Below, in pieces: positions 7,487-15,150 of a stretch of 22,512 bases of DNA. A program made the translations under genes and the position numbers. The notes below the pieces were generated by a model. It was not told the DNA's origin, did not search any database, and saw only the letters and a list, made by a program, of their open reading frames with translations. Position 1 is the stretch's first letter; each line of letters begins with the position of its first letter. The DNA comes from an uncultured Actinomyces sp. (GTDB taxonomy: Bacteria > Actinomycetota > Actinomycetes > Actinomycetales > Actinomycetaceae). The stretch covers positions 1 to 22,512 of the forward strand of contig CALHZX010000113.1 of NCBI GenBank assembly GCA_938040725.1, in the 5' to 3' direction.

Positions 7487-8170
7487 ATGTCGAACCCCAG
7501 GCCTTACGGAGTCCCCGGCGAGCAGGGTACCCCCTGGCCGCAGTACGGACAAGATGGTGCGAACGGCGCGATGCCCGCCCCGGGCACCTATCCGGGTGCC
7601 GGTTACGGTGGTCCCGCGATCATGCCCACCATGAAACTGCCCAGTCGAGCCCCCGGCACGATTATGATCGTCGTCGGCGTGCTCATGATGCTCATCGTCG
7701 CCCCTATTGTCTTTGCCGTGATCGCTATTTCCGGTATCAATACTGAGCTTCCTGAGGATGCGAACACCACCCAGATCAGTAACGGAGGGATCGTCGAGGT
7801 CGGCCAGAATGGGCAGTACACGATTCTGTTTTCCGAGGGTGAGGCCAGCGCCTGCACCATGACGAACACTGACGGCGACGTCTACGATATGCACACGTTT
7901 GCCGGCGTCAACAACTACTACACAGCCACGGATCTGCCCGAGGGTACCTACCGTATTGATTGTGAGGGGCTTCCCTCCGGTGCGGAGATTGTGGGCATGG
8001 ATGTCAGTGCTGGTGATATCACGAAGTCCAGCACGAACGGCCTCATCTGGTCCACGGTCGTCGGCGTCAGCGGCACGATCATCATGATCGTCGGCATCGT
8101 GCTCGTGGTGAAAACCAACGGCAGGCGCCGAGAGATTCAACAGCAGGCGATGATGTCGGCCATCGGCTGA
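7487..8170 (+). CDS. Hypothetical membrane protein with two TM segments
   Basis: 227 residues, family not recognised. The N-terminal 50 residues are rich in Pro, Gly and Tyr (PYGVPGEQGTPWPQYGQ, PGTYPGAGYGG), like cytoplasmic tails of many actinobacterial membrane proteins. TM1 is about 57-82. A domain of about 100 residues lies outside (83-186), with two cysteines (123 and 159) that could form a disulfide and a beta-rich look (GQYTILFSEGEASACTM, LPEGTYRIDCEGL). TM2 is about 187-208, followed by a short basic tail (KTNGRRREIQQQ). AGGAAGG lies 8 nt before the ATG. A strong hairpin follows the stop, so it is probably a single-gene unit. Function unknown; an envelope role is only suggested by the neighbouring murT-gatD. 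Confidence 0.75.
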   Translation: MSNPRPYGVPGEQGTPWPQYGQDGANGAMPAPGTYPGAGYGGPAIMPTMKLPSRAPGTIMIVVGVLMMLIVAPIVFAVIAISGINTELPEDANTTQISNGGIVEVGQNGQYTILFSEGEASACTMTNTDGDVYDMHTFAGVNNYYTATDLPEGTYRIDCEGLPSGAEIVGMDVSAGDITKSSTNGLIWSTVVGVSGTIIMIVGIVLVVKTNGRRREIQQQAMMSAIG

Positions 8171-8188
8171 CGGCACTTCGTACGTGAG

Positions 8189-8226
8189 GGGGCGAGGCCC
8201 CGGAGCAACTCCGGCCTCGCCCCTTT
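8189..8226 (+). terminator. Intrinsic terminator after the two-TM membrane protein
   Basis: Left arm 8189-8205 and right arm 8209-8223 pair over 15 bp with a 2-nt CC bulge and a CAA loop, followed by TTT. It begins 19 bp after the stop codon. Confidence 0.8.
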
Positions 8227-8258
8227 GCTGCATCGACACCACTACGAGGAAGGACGCC

Positions 8259-9665
8259 ATGCACACCCTGTCTTTCACGGGCGCACGCCAGGTGCGTTTC
8301 CCCGCCCCCGATGTCGCGCGAGGCTTCATGCTCGTGCTCATCGCGCTGGCAAATGTGCCCTTCTGGCTGCGCTATTTCCCGGATACGCCGCAGGTGGGCG
8401 AGGCGGCGCTGGCGGCCATGAATGGCGCCGATCAGTGGTGGTACCTGGTGCGAACCCTGTTCGTGGACCGTCGCGCGTATCCGCTGTTTTCGATTCTGTT
8501 CGGCTTTGGTATGGCGATCATGGCCTCGCGCACGATCGAGCGTGAGCGCCGCCTCGCGATGGATGCGATTGCCCCCGAGGTGAGCGCCGGCTGGAACACC
8601 GTGCAGTGGGAGATTGTCCGAGAAGCAGTCGAGCGGCGGGCGTGCCGCGCTGCCTCACGTCTGATTCGCCGCCGCGGCTGGTGGATGCTGGCCTTCGGCC
8701 TGGTGCACGGAATCATCTTCTCGGGCGACATTATTGGCGCCTACGGTCTCGTGGCGGTCATTTTCGCCGAGGTGATTGTCATGCGGCGGCCGTGGTTGCG
8801 CGTGCTGGTCGGCGCGATCATCGCCTGCTTGAGCTTGCTCGGAATTTGGTCGATGGCGGCGATGATGGGACGCGAGCCGATGGTGCTGGAGAGCCATGGG
8901 CCCGTGGCGCTGGACGCGTCGTATCCGCTGGTGTCGCTCACCTCCTGGCTCATCGCGACGCCGATGACTGTCCTGACGGCGCTTGTCGTCCCCTGCGTGA
9001 TGATCGGCGTGGGTGCCTCGCGCTGGGGTCTCCTCCAGGATCCGCGCGGGCACGGGGCCTTGCTTTCGAGCATCGCGGCCTGTGGCCTGGGGATCGGTGC
9101 CCTGGGGGCCGTTCCCTTTGCTCTCATGCAGCTGGATTGGGCTTTTGTCGGGTCGGCTGCCTGGTCGTATCCGCTCTTCCATGCCTCCGGCGTTGCGGGA
9201 GCCTGCGGGTGGCTGGCACTCCTCGCGCTCGTGGGAGGTGGCCCGCGTGAGAATCTCGGCTCGGTGTGCGCGTTCCTGAGCGCGATCGGTCGACGCTCGA
9301 TGACCGCCTACCTGTCACAGACGCTGCTCTTTATCTTTGTGTTCGGCGTGCTTGGCGCGTTCGGGGTTCGTGTCCTGGGGGTTGCGATTTCAGGCCTTCT
9401 TGCGCTGTGCGTCTGGGCGCTGATTGGTTTCGGTTGTGTGATTGCCGAGGTCGCGGGGTCCTCGCGTGGTCCCGCGGAGTGGGCGTTGCGTTGGCTGGTT
9501 GCCAAGACGGCGAGGCCTGTGCCGCTGCCCACCTTGCCGCTCGCATTCACAGCCGCCTCGGTCGTTCCGGGGGCGGTAATTCCGGGACCGTCCTCATCGA
9601 TGTCGCCGGTTCCTGGCGCTGGGCCCCGCGGGATTTCGCAGGATTCTCCGGGGTCGCCAATGTAA
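8259..9665 (+). CDS. DUF418 family integral membrane protein
   Basis: 468 residues with about ten hydrophobic segments. The N-terminal APDVARGFMLVLIALANVPF (16-35) matches the D-x-x-R-G-F opening of DUF418 proteins. The C-terminal DUF418 motifs are also present: IGRRSMTAYLSQTLLF (343-358) and SRGPAEWALRWLVA (402-415). The RYPLFS-type segment RRAYPLFSILFGFGMAI (71-87) is typical. After 420 comes a Pro/Ser-rich tail of about 50 residues that is probably disordered. The start at 8259 is chosen for GAGGAAGGA just upstream; the open frame extends to 8184, but that would overlap the preceding terminator. The biochemical role of DUF418 proteins is not settled; an envelope or transport role is only suspected. 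Confidence 0.85.
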   Translation: MHTLSFTGARQVRFPAPDVARGFMLVLIALANVPFWLRYFPDTPQVGEAALAAMNGADQWWYLVRTLFVDRRAYPLFSILFGFGMAIMASRTIERERRLAMDAIAPEVSAGWNTVQWEIVREAVERRACRAASRLIRRRGWWMLAFGLVHGIIFSGDIIGAYGLVAVIFAEVIVMRRPWLRVLVGAIIACLSLLGIWSMAAMMGREPMVLESHGPVALDASYPLVSLTSWLIATPMTVLTALVVPCVMIGVGASRWGLLQDPRGHGALLSSIAACGLGIGALGAVPFALMQLDWAFVGSAAWSYPLFHASGVAGACGWLALLALVGGGPRENLGSVCAFLSAIGRRSMTAYLSQTLLFIFVFGVLGAFGVRVLGVAISGLLALCVWALIGFGCVIAEVAGSSRGPAEWALRWLVAKTARPVPLPTLPLAFTAASVVPGAVIPGPSSSMSPVPGAGPRGISQDSPGSPM

Positions 9666-9791
9666 ATCATCCTATTTAGTAGAAAGTTTTGTGTTCCGCA
9701 AGAGCAAATCGTAAATGTGATCAAGAATACAAAGTAAAAATAGTTGCCTCTGACCCCCCGGATGAGCTGCGACGATGGTGTGGTGACGGTG

Positions 9792-9816
9792 CGGTGGCGG
9801 CGTTCGGTGGCGGCGT
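9792..9816. repeat. 12-bp tandem direct repeat
   Basis: CGGTGGCGGCGT occurs twice, separated by one T (13-bp period), upstream of the small ORF/YbjN promoter candidate. The 9666-9915 gap also holds an AT-rich part (about 9664-9745) and no recognisable gene or strong hairpin. Confidence 0.5.
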
Positions 9817-9850
9817 AAAGGCCTTGGGGGCATTGGTTTTTCGCGGTTTC

Positions 9851-9856
9851 TAGGCT
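9851..9856 (+). promoter_or_regulatory. -10 element for the small ORF and YbjN gene
   Basis: TAGGCT fits TANNNT and lies 59 nt before the small ORF start. A -35 at 17-18 bp is not obvious. Confidence 0.35.
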
Positions 9857-9915
9857 ACTGTGAAGGCACCAAGACACGTGCTGGTAACACGATGAGGTGA
9901 GTGGAGGAGGCGCCA

Positions 9916-10014
9916 ATGGCAATGCATGAGCAGACCATCGTGGGGGGCGGTCGGCGCGCTCTCGCCCCGTCGGTAGCGACGCAGTGGCGCGTCAATGAAC
10001 ATTGGCACGAATAG
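9916..10014 (+). CDS. Small ORF (32 residues) upstream of the YbjN-domain gene
   Basis: ATG at 9916 with GGAGGAGG about 6 nt upstream, an excellent ribosome binding site. The product starts MAMHEQTIVGGGRR and ends RVNEHWHE, with no membrane segment or known motif. Its TAG (10012-10014) abuts the GGGGAG that serves as ribosome binding site of the next gene, whose ATG is 10 nt downstream, so translation of the two may be coupled. It is either a real small protein or a leader peptide. No homologue is recognised; the evidence is the ribosome binding site and spacing only. Confidence 0.5.
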   Translation: MAMHEQTIVGGGRRALAPSVATQWRVNEHWHE

Positions 10015-10023
10015 GGGAGCATC

Positions 10024-10686
10024 ATGGGCTGGCTATGGCGGGCGGATGCCGACGGAGGAACCGACGGTGAGGAGACGCCTCGCCGCCACGATCTGTCGGA
10101 TGATATCGCCTCTGATATGGAACAATGGGGAGGTAGCAAAGCAGCACCTCCGGAAGGAATTGTCACGGGTAATTCGGAGTTTGAAGCGAATCGTTTCGAT
10201 ATGGTTCGCCCCATTACGCAGGAGCGCTTGGGCCTCCTCTTTGACTCTGAGGGGTGGACTTGGCGTATTGATAACGACGGGGATCTGTGTGGTTTGTGGG
10301 AGGGGCATCTGTTCTGCTTCCGCTTCCTGGGCGACTCGCGCGAGGTCCTGTCGATCATTGCCTTTATGAAAAACCTTGTCCCGATTGAATACGGTGAGGA
10401 TCTGCGCGACTTCCTCCAGGCCTGGCATGGTGAGTTCTTATGGCCGAAGGCGTATGTCGCTGACCAGGATGAGGGTGACCGTGTTGTCGCCGAGGTGAAT
10501 GCTGACTATGAGTACGGGGCGACGGATGCGCAGCTCGTTCAGCAGGTGATGTGCGCGCTTGCGACGACGCTGCAGCTGTTCCGCGCGCTTGAGGAGCGCT
10601 ACGTTCTCGATGGGGACGAGGGCTCCGGTCCATCCGGTGGGCATCAGCGCGGCTTTGGTGGTCCCACCTGGCTTCCGGAGAACTGA
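10024..10686 (+). CDS. YbjN domain-containing protein
   Basis: 220 residues, soluble. Residues about 53-195 look like the YbjN fold (type III secretion chaperone-like): the opening EANRFDMVRPITQERLGLLFDSEGWTWRIDNDGDLCGLWEGHLFCFRFLGD splits into the usual 'helix, G-W-x-W/Y-x-x-D-x-D-G-D-L' pattern, then a C-terminal helix VMCALATTLQLFRALEERY. YbjN-type proteins are proposed stress-related regulators or chaperone-like factors; no activity is assigned here. The first 50 residues are polar and probably disordered, and the last 25 are Gly-rich. The ATG at 10024 has GGGGAG 4 nt upstream, overlapping the stop of the small ORF. clpB follows after 120 bp with its own promoter. Confidence 0.75.
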   Translation: MGWLWRADADGGTDGEETPRRHDLSDDIASDMEQWGGSKAAPPEGIVTGNSEFEANRFDMVRPITQERLGLLFDSEGWTWRIDNDGDLCGLWEGHLFCFRFLGDSREVLSIIAFMKNLVPIEYGEDLRDFLQAWHGEFLWPKAYVADQDEGDRVVAEVNADYEYGATDAQLVQQVMCALATTLQLFRALEERYVLDGDEGSGPSGGHQRGFGGPTWLPEN

Positions 10687-10707
10687 CTCACATCCTCCAG
10701 AAATATG

Positions 10708-10732
10708 AAGTTGAGTGGAATAGACTCAACTT
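10708..10732. promoter_or_regulatory. HAIR 3, HspR operator upstream of clpB
   Basis: AAGTTGAGT-N7-ACTCAACTT is a perfect inverted repeat with 9-bp arms and matches the HAIR consensus core (TTGAGT-N7-ACTCAA). The N7 spacer is GGAATAG, unlike the dnaK copies, and contains the GGAAT of the promoter motif below. This puts clpB in the HspR regulon. Confidence 0.9.
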
Positions 10733-10742
10733 TGGCTTCGTT
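10717..10742 (+). promoter_or_regulatory. clpB promoter motif, SigH/SigR-like (GGAAT-N18-GTT)
   Basis: GGAAT at 10717-10721 and GTT at 10740-10742 are exactly 18 bp apart. The -35-like GGAAT sits inside the spacer of HAIR 3, so HspR would block the -35 region. Start expected near 10749, about 58 nt before the ATG. Confidence 0.6.
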
Positions 10743-10755
10743 GTGTCTGTCAGAA

Positions 10756-10776
10756 GGCGTTGAGTGACTCGGCGCC
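10756..10776. repeat. Inverted repeat in the clpB leader
   Basis: GGCG-TT-GAGT-G-ACTC-GG-CGCC is a 21-bp near-perfect palindrome (8 of 10 pairs) just downstream of the predicted start site. It includes a second TTGAGT half-site, with 1 bp instead of 7 between the arms. It may be a leader hairpin or a secondary protein site. Confidence 0.45.
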
Positions 10777-10806
10777 ACCAGACAAAACATTTGGAGGAGT
10801 GATTTC

Positions 10807-13419
10807 ATGGCACGTGAAATGACGACAAAGGCGCAGGAGGCCGTCTCCTCTGCGCTCTCGGCTGCTGGTGCGGCCGGAAACCCGCAGGTGGAGCCCATCC
10901 ACCTGCTTGAAGCACTGATCGAACAGCGCGAAGGTATTGCACTGTCTCTTCTCGAGGCTGTTGGCGCCGATGTGCGCGCGATTGGTGCGCGCACCCGCAA
11001 CGCCCTCGTGGCTCTCCCGAGCGCGCAGGGCGCGTCGACGGGGAGCGCTCAACCCTCGAACGTGCTGCTCGCGATCATTCGCGACGCCGGCGAGCGCGCC
11101 GAGGCCGCTGGCGACCAGTACATTTCGACCGAGCACCTGCTCATCGCTCTGGCCGCCTCGCAGACCGAGGCCGGACGAATCCTCACCCAGGGTGGAGTCG
11201 GCGCCGACGCGCTCACGCAGGCGCTCGCGCAGCTGCGCCCCGACCCGATTACCTCGGTCGACCCCGAGGGTTCCTTCGAGGCCCTGTCCAAGTACGGCCG
11301 CGACCTCACGGAGGTTGCTCGCGAGGGCAAGCTCGACCCAGTCATCGGGCGAGACAACGAGATTCGTCGCGTCGTTCAGGTCCTGTCACGGCGCACCAAG
11401 AACAATCCTGTTCTGATCGGTGAGCCCGGCGTCGGTAAGACGGCCGTCGTCGAAGGCCTCGCCCAGCGCATCGTTGCCGGCGATGTCCCGGAATCCCTGC
11501 GCGACAAGCGCCTGGTCTCCCTCGACGTCTCGTCGATGGTCGCCGGCGCGAAGTATCGCGGTGAGTTCGAGGAGCGCCTGAAGGCCGTCCTTGCTGAGAT
11601 TCAGCGCTCCGACGGTCAGATCATCACCTTCATCGACGAGCTGCACACGGTCGTCGGTGCGGGAGGCGGCTCCGAGGGCGCAATGGACGCGGGCAACATG
11701 CTCAAGCCCATGCTCGCCCGCGGTGAGCTACGCATGGTTGGTGCGACCACGCTCGACGAGTATCGCGAGAACATCGAGAAGGACCCCGCGCTCGAGCGCC
11801 GCTTCCAGCAGGTGTTCGTCGGTGAGCCCTCGGTCGAGGATACGGTCGCCATCCTGCGTGGCATCGCCCCGAAATACGAGGCTCACCACAAGGTGACCAT
11901 CTCTGATGGTGCGCTCGTTGCCGCAGCCACCCTGTCGAACCGTTACATTACGGGTCGACAGCTGCCCGACAAGGCCATCGACCTGATCGACGAGGCCGCC
12001 TCTCGCCTGCGCATGGAGCTCGACTCCTCGCCGGTCGAGATCGACGAGCTGCGCCGTAGCGTGGATCGCCTTCGTATGGAGGAGTCCTACCTGACCGAGT
12101 CTGATCCGGAGGGTCTCGACGAGGCCACCCAGGATCGCCTGAGCAAGCTGCGCGCCGACCTTGCGGATCGCGAGGAGACGCTGCGTGCGCTCACTGCCCG
12201 CTGGGAGGCTGAGAAGGCCGGTCACAACCGCGTCGGAGACCTGCGTGTTCAGCTCGATACGCTGCGCACCCAGCTGGATCTGGCCGTGCGCGAGGGGCGC
12301 TGGGAAGAGGCTGGCCGCCTCCAGAACGGCGAGATCCCCGCAGTTGAGCGCCAGATTGCCGAGGCGGAAGCGCAGGCTGAGGCCCAGGATGCTCGCGGTG
12401 ATGATGAGCCGATGATTGCCGAGAAGGTCGGTCCCGCAGAAATCGCCGAGGTGATCGAAGCGTGGACCGGAATTCCGACGGGTAAGCTCCTGCAAACTGA
12501 GACCGACAAGCTCCTGCACATGGAGGATGAGCTCGGAAAGCGCCTTATTGGTCAGAAAGATGCCGTGCGAGCAGTATCGGACGCGGTTCGTCGCTCCCGT
12601 GCTGGTCTGTCCGACCCCAACCGTCCGACCGGTTCGTTCCTGTTCCTCGGCCCGACGGGCGTGGGTAAGACCGAGCTGGCCAAGGCGCTCGCGGAGTTCC
12701 TCTTCGATGACGAGCGCGCCATGGTGCGCATTGACATGTCGGAATACTCCGAGAAGCACTCGGTTGCGCGCCTCGTCGGTGCCCCTCCGGGGTACGTGGG
12801 CTACGAGCAGGGCGGTCAGCTGACCGAGGCTGTGCGTCGTCGTCCGTATTCTGTCGTCCTTTTGGACGAAGTTGAGAAGGCCGATCCTGAGATTTTCGAC
12901 ATTCTTCTGCAGGTGTTGGATGACGGACGTCTCACGGACGGGCAGGGGCGGACGGTGGACTTCCGTAACACCATCCTGATCCTGACGTCGAACCTCGGTT
13001 CGCAGTTCCTGTCGGACCCTGACTTGACACCCGAAGGAAAGCGGGAGTCTGTCATGTCTGTTGTTCGCTCGGCGTTCCGTCCAGAGTTCCTCAATAGGCT
13101 GGATGAGACGGTCATGTTTGACGCACTTACCCGCGAAAATCTGGGTGAGATCGTCGATTTGCTCGTCGCGTCGCTGGAGTCTCGCCTGCGCGAGCGTCGC
13201 ATCGGTTTGACAGTAACCGAACCGGCCCGCGGATGGCTCGCTCGCGTGGGCTATGACCCGGCATTCGGTGCCCGTCCGCTGCGTCGCCTGATTCAGCGGG
13301 AGATCGGTGATCGACTGGCTGTTCTGCTGCTCGGTGGAGACGTTCAAGATGGTCAGAATGCGACAGTTGACATTAACGACTCCATCGATGGGCTTGTCAT
13401 GAATGTTGATAAACCCTGA
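10807..13419 (+). CDS. clpB: ATP-dependent disaggregase ClpB (Hsp100)
   Basis: 870 residues, full length. ClpB is a hexameric AAA+ ring that threads proteins out of aggregates together with DnaK. Order: N-terminal double Clp repeat (about 1-145); first ATPase with Walker A GEPGVGKT (205-212), Walker B ITFIDELH and the arginine-finger region LERRFQQV; the coiled-coil middle domain (about 400-525) that distinguishes ClpB from ClpA/ClpC; second ATPase with GPTGVGKT (615-622), pore loop GYVGYEQGG and [10 protein letters not shown]; then the C-terminal small domain with [11 protein letters not shown]. There is no IGF-type ClpP-binding loop, as expected. ATG at 10807 has GGAGGAG about 7 nt upstream. 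It is probably monocistronic, induced by heat through HAIR 3. The -35 of the next gene overlaps its last codons. Confidence 0.98.
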   Translation: MAREMTTKAQEAVSSALSAAGAAGNPQVEPIHLLEALIEQREGIALSLLEAVGADVRAIGARTRNALVALPSAQGASTGSAQPSNVLLAIIRDAGERAEAAGDQYISTEHLLIALAASQTEAGRILTQGGVGADALTQALAQLRPDPITSVDPEGSFEALSKYGRDLTEVAREGKLDPVIGRDNEIRRVVQVLSRRTKNNPVLIGEPGVGKTAVVEGLAQRIVAGDVPESLRDKRLVSLDVSSMVAGAKYRGEFEERLKAVLAEIQRSDGQIITFIDELHTVVGAGGGSEGAMDAGNMLKPMLARGELRMVGATTLDEYRENIEKDPALERRFQQVFVGEPSVEDTVAILRGIAPKYEAHHKVTISDGALVAAATLSNRYITGRQLPDKAIDLIDEAASRLRMELDSSPVEIDELRRSVDRLRMEESYLTESDPEGLDEATQDRLSKLRADLADREETLRALTARWEAEKAGHNRVGDLRVQLDTLRTQLDLAVREGRWEEAGRLQNGEIPAVERQIAEAEAQAEAQDARGDDEPMIAEKVGPAEIAEVIEAWTGIPTGKLLQTETDKLLHMEDELGKRLIGQKDAVRAVSDAVRRSRAGLSDPNRPTGSFLFLGPTGVGKTELAKALAEFLFDDERAMVRIDMSEYSEKHSVARLVGAPPGYVGYEQGGQLTEAVRRRPYSVVLLDEVEKADPEIFDILLQVLDDGRLTDGQGRTVDFRNTILILTSNLGSQFLSDPDLTPEGKRESVMSVVRSAFRPEFLNRLDETVMFDALTRENLGEIVDLLVASLESRLRERRIGLTVTEPARGWLARVGYDPAFGARPLRRLIQREIGDRLAVLLLGGDVQDGQNATVDINDSIDGLVMNVDKP

Positions 13420-13447
13420 GATTGCGCGGTACACTGATTACCAGTGT
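13406..13447 (+). promoter_or_regulatory. tetR promoter with overlapping palindromic operator
   Basis: TTGATA (13406-13411), 18-bp spacer, TACACT (13430-13435). The -10 overlaps a perfect palindrome ACACTG-N5-CAGTGT (13431-13447). This is the classic arrangement for an autorepressing TetR-family protein whose gene follows 47 bp later. The -35 lies in the last codons of clpB. Confidence 0.65.
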
Positions 13448-13494
13448 GTATTTCGGACGCGCGGTATGTGGCGTCTGCAACAGCAGGAGATGAT

Positions 13495-14274
13495 ATGACA
13501 ACCCAGAGGAAGGCCCGTGGCGCCTACTCCGTAGGACAGGCGACGCGTGAATCCATCCTCTCGGCAGCGATGGTTCTGATTGCAGAGCGAGGCTACAACG
13601 GCTTTTCTCTGCGCGACCTCGGCCGTCGAGTCGGTATTTCGCACCCCGCCGTCGTCTATCACTTCCCCTCAAAGGAAGCGATCCTGCGCAGTGCGATCCA
13701 GCGTCACGAGGAGATGAACGCTCTCTTCGACGTCACCATTAACGAAGAGTCGGAAGGTGGCTTCGACGAGGGTGGCATCACCGTCGGCTCGTTTGTTGAC
13801 TGGGCGGTCGGGGAGATGCGCTTCGCCATGAAGCCCGGCGCAGACGCGGCCATCGCTCTGGACTGTGTCCTGTGGGCCGAGTCCTCTTCTGGGACGCACC
13901 CGGCGCACGCCCACTACAAGTACCGCACGCAGCAGATGGAGGAAGCCCTCACTGCGATGATCCATAACTTCGTCGAGGAGGAGGGTGCCGATATCGGTAC
14001 CACGCCTCGTACCCTGGCGAAGATCCTCATCCGCTACTGGTACGGCTCGGTCGTCTCGGCTCGTTACAACGATGAGCCGATCGACGCTCGCGAGTTCGTC
14101 GCGGACTTCCTGGCCGTGTGCGTGCAGCTCCTGCACCTGCCCGCGCACTACGTCCTCAAGCTCGGCGCTTCGGTGCCCGAGGAAGTTGCTGAGGTCTACG
14201 CCCGCACACTGCGTAAAATCAGCGAAAAGACCACTGCGGCCGCCGAGGTTGCGGCCCCGGAGGCCACCGCGTGA
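13495..14274 (+). CDS. TetR/AcrR family transcriptional regulator
   Basis: 259 residues. The DNA-binding domain is at the N-terminus (about 15-62): ATRESILSAAMVLIAERGYNGFSLRDLGRRVGISHPAVVYHFPSKEAIL breaks down into the standard TetR helix 1, helix-turn-helix (37-57) and the Y-H-F-x-S-K-E motif. The rest is an all-helical ligand-binding and dimerisation domain with no recognised ligand. The Ala-rich last 20 residues are a linker-like tail. The ATG at 13495 has AGGAGAT just upstream; the open frame extends to 13444 but would run through the operator. The stop overlaps the GTG of the serine hydrolase (GTGA), so the two are one operon, and the hydrolase is the most obvious target besides the regulator itself. 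Confidence 0.92.
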   Translation: MTTQRKARGAYSVGQATRESILSAAMVLIAERGYNGFSLRDLGRRVGISHPAVVYHFPSKEAILRSAIQRHEEMNALFDVTINEESEGGFDEGGITVGSFVDWAVGEMRFAMKPGADAAIALDCVLWAESSSGTHPAHAHYKYRTQQMEEALTAMIHNFVEEEGADIGTTPRTLAKILIRYWYGSVVSARYNDEPIDAREFVADFLAVCVQLLHLPAHYVLKLGASVPEEVAEVYARTLRKISEKTTAAAEVAAPEATA

Positions 14275-15074
14275 TCGGCACACTGCCGTCTTTCGATGTC
14301 GCCCTCGTCCTTCGCGTCGGGGGCGACGTTGTCTATTCGCACGGCGACGTTGATCGTGTTTTCCCGCTCGCGTCGGTGACGAAGCCGATCGCCGCGTGGT
14401 CCGTGCTGGTCGCGGTCGATCGTGGCCTCGTCTCGCTTGATGATCCTGCGGGTCCCGAGGGGGCGACGGTTCGGCATCTCCTAGCCCATGCCTCGGGCCT
14501 GCCCTTTGAGGGGCGCCGCCCCGTTGCAGCTCCCGAGAAGCGCCGGATCTACTCGAACGAGGGCTTCGACGTCCTCGGCGAGGTGATTGAGGCCGCGACC
14601 GGCGTCGGCGTCGCCCAGTGGGTGCGTGAGACGGTCTTTGAGCCGCTTGGCATGGCGACGGCTGATATTCCCGGTAGCCCCGCTCATGCAGGCGTTGCCA
14701 GTGCGTCCGACGTCAGCCTGTTCGGCGCAGAGCTTGCCCGCCCGACTCTGGTCAGTGGCCCCTTGGTGGCTCTCGCGGGCCTGTCGCAGTTCCCCGCGCT
14801 CGCTGGTGTCGTGCCCGGCTACGGGCGCTTCGCCCCCTGCCCGTGGGGTCTCGGCCTCGAAATTCGTGGCGAGAAGTCGCCGCACTGGACTGCCCCCGAC
14901 GCCTCCCCGCGCACGATCGGGCACTTCGGGCAGTCTGGCTCCTTCGTGTGGGCGGACCGTGACCTGGGCGCCAGTGCGGCCTTCGTCGGCGCGGAGCCTT
15001 TCGGGCCTTGGCATCACGACAACTGGTCGGCGCTTAACTCGCAGCTGCTGAGTCTCGCGCGCGAACGCGCGTGA
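14271..15074 (+). CDS. Serine hydrolase, beta-lactamase/class C penicillin-binding family
   Basis: 267 residues, shorter than typical members (about 350-400). All three active-site elements are visible: S35-V-T-K38 (SxxK, in FPLASVTKPI), Y94-S-N96 (YxN, in RIYSNEGFDVLGE) and H218-F-G220 (HxG in place of KTG, in IGHFGQSGSF). HLLAHASGLPF (69-79) is also a family hallmark. There is no signal peptide or TM segment, so the protein is probably cytoplasmic and more likely an esterase or amidase than a beta-lactamase. It starts with GTG overlapping the TetR stop, so translation is coupled and expression is probably under TetR control. Substrate unknown. Confidence 0.88.
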   Translation: MIGTLPSFDVALVLRVGGDVVYSHGDVDRVFPLASVTKPIAAWSVLVAVDRGLVSLDDPAGPEGATVRHLLAHASGLPFEGRRPVAAPEKRRIYSNEGFDVLGEVIEAATGVGVAQWVRETVFEPLGMATADIPGSPAHAGVASASDVSLFGAELARPTLVSGPLVALAGLSQFPALAGVVPGYGRFAPCPWGLGLEIRGEKSPHWTAPDASPRTIGHFGQSGSFVWADRDLGASAAFVGAEPFGPWHHDNWSALNSQLLSLARERA

Positions 15075-15083
15075 GCGACAAGG

Positions 15084-15113
15084 GTCGAGGCCTGAGCACG
15101 CCCAGGCCTCGAC
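15084..15113. terminator. Bidirectional terminator between serine hydrolase and xthA
   Basis: GTCGAGGCCTG (15084-15094), 8-nt loop, then its complement (15103-15113): 11 bp perfect. It stands between two converging genes, 10 bp after the hydrolase stop and 37 bp before the xthA stop, so it can serve both. Confidence 0.75.
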
Positions 15114-15150
15114 TTGTGCCGGTGGGTGCGCCCAGGCTTCGTCGCCTCGC

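Noticed and set aside
14271..15074. Beta-lactamase resistance gene
   Set aside because: SxxK and YxN are shared with esterases and peptidases, there is no signal peptide, and the third motif is HFG rather than KTG, so resistance cannot be claimed.
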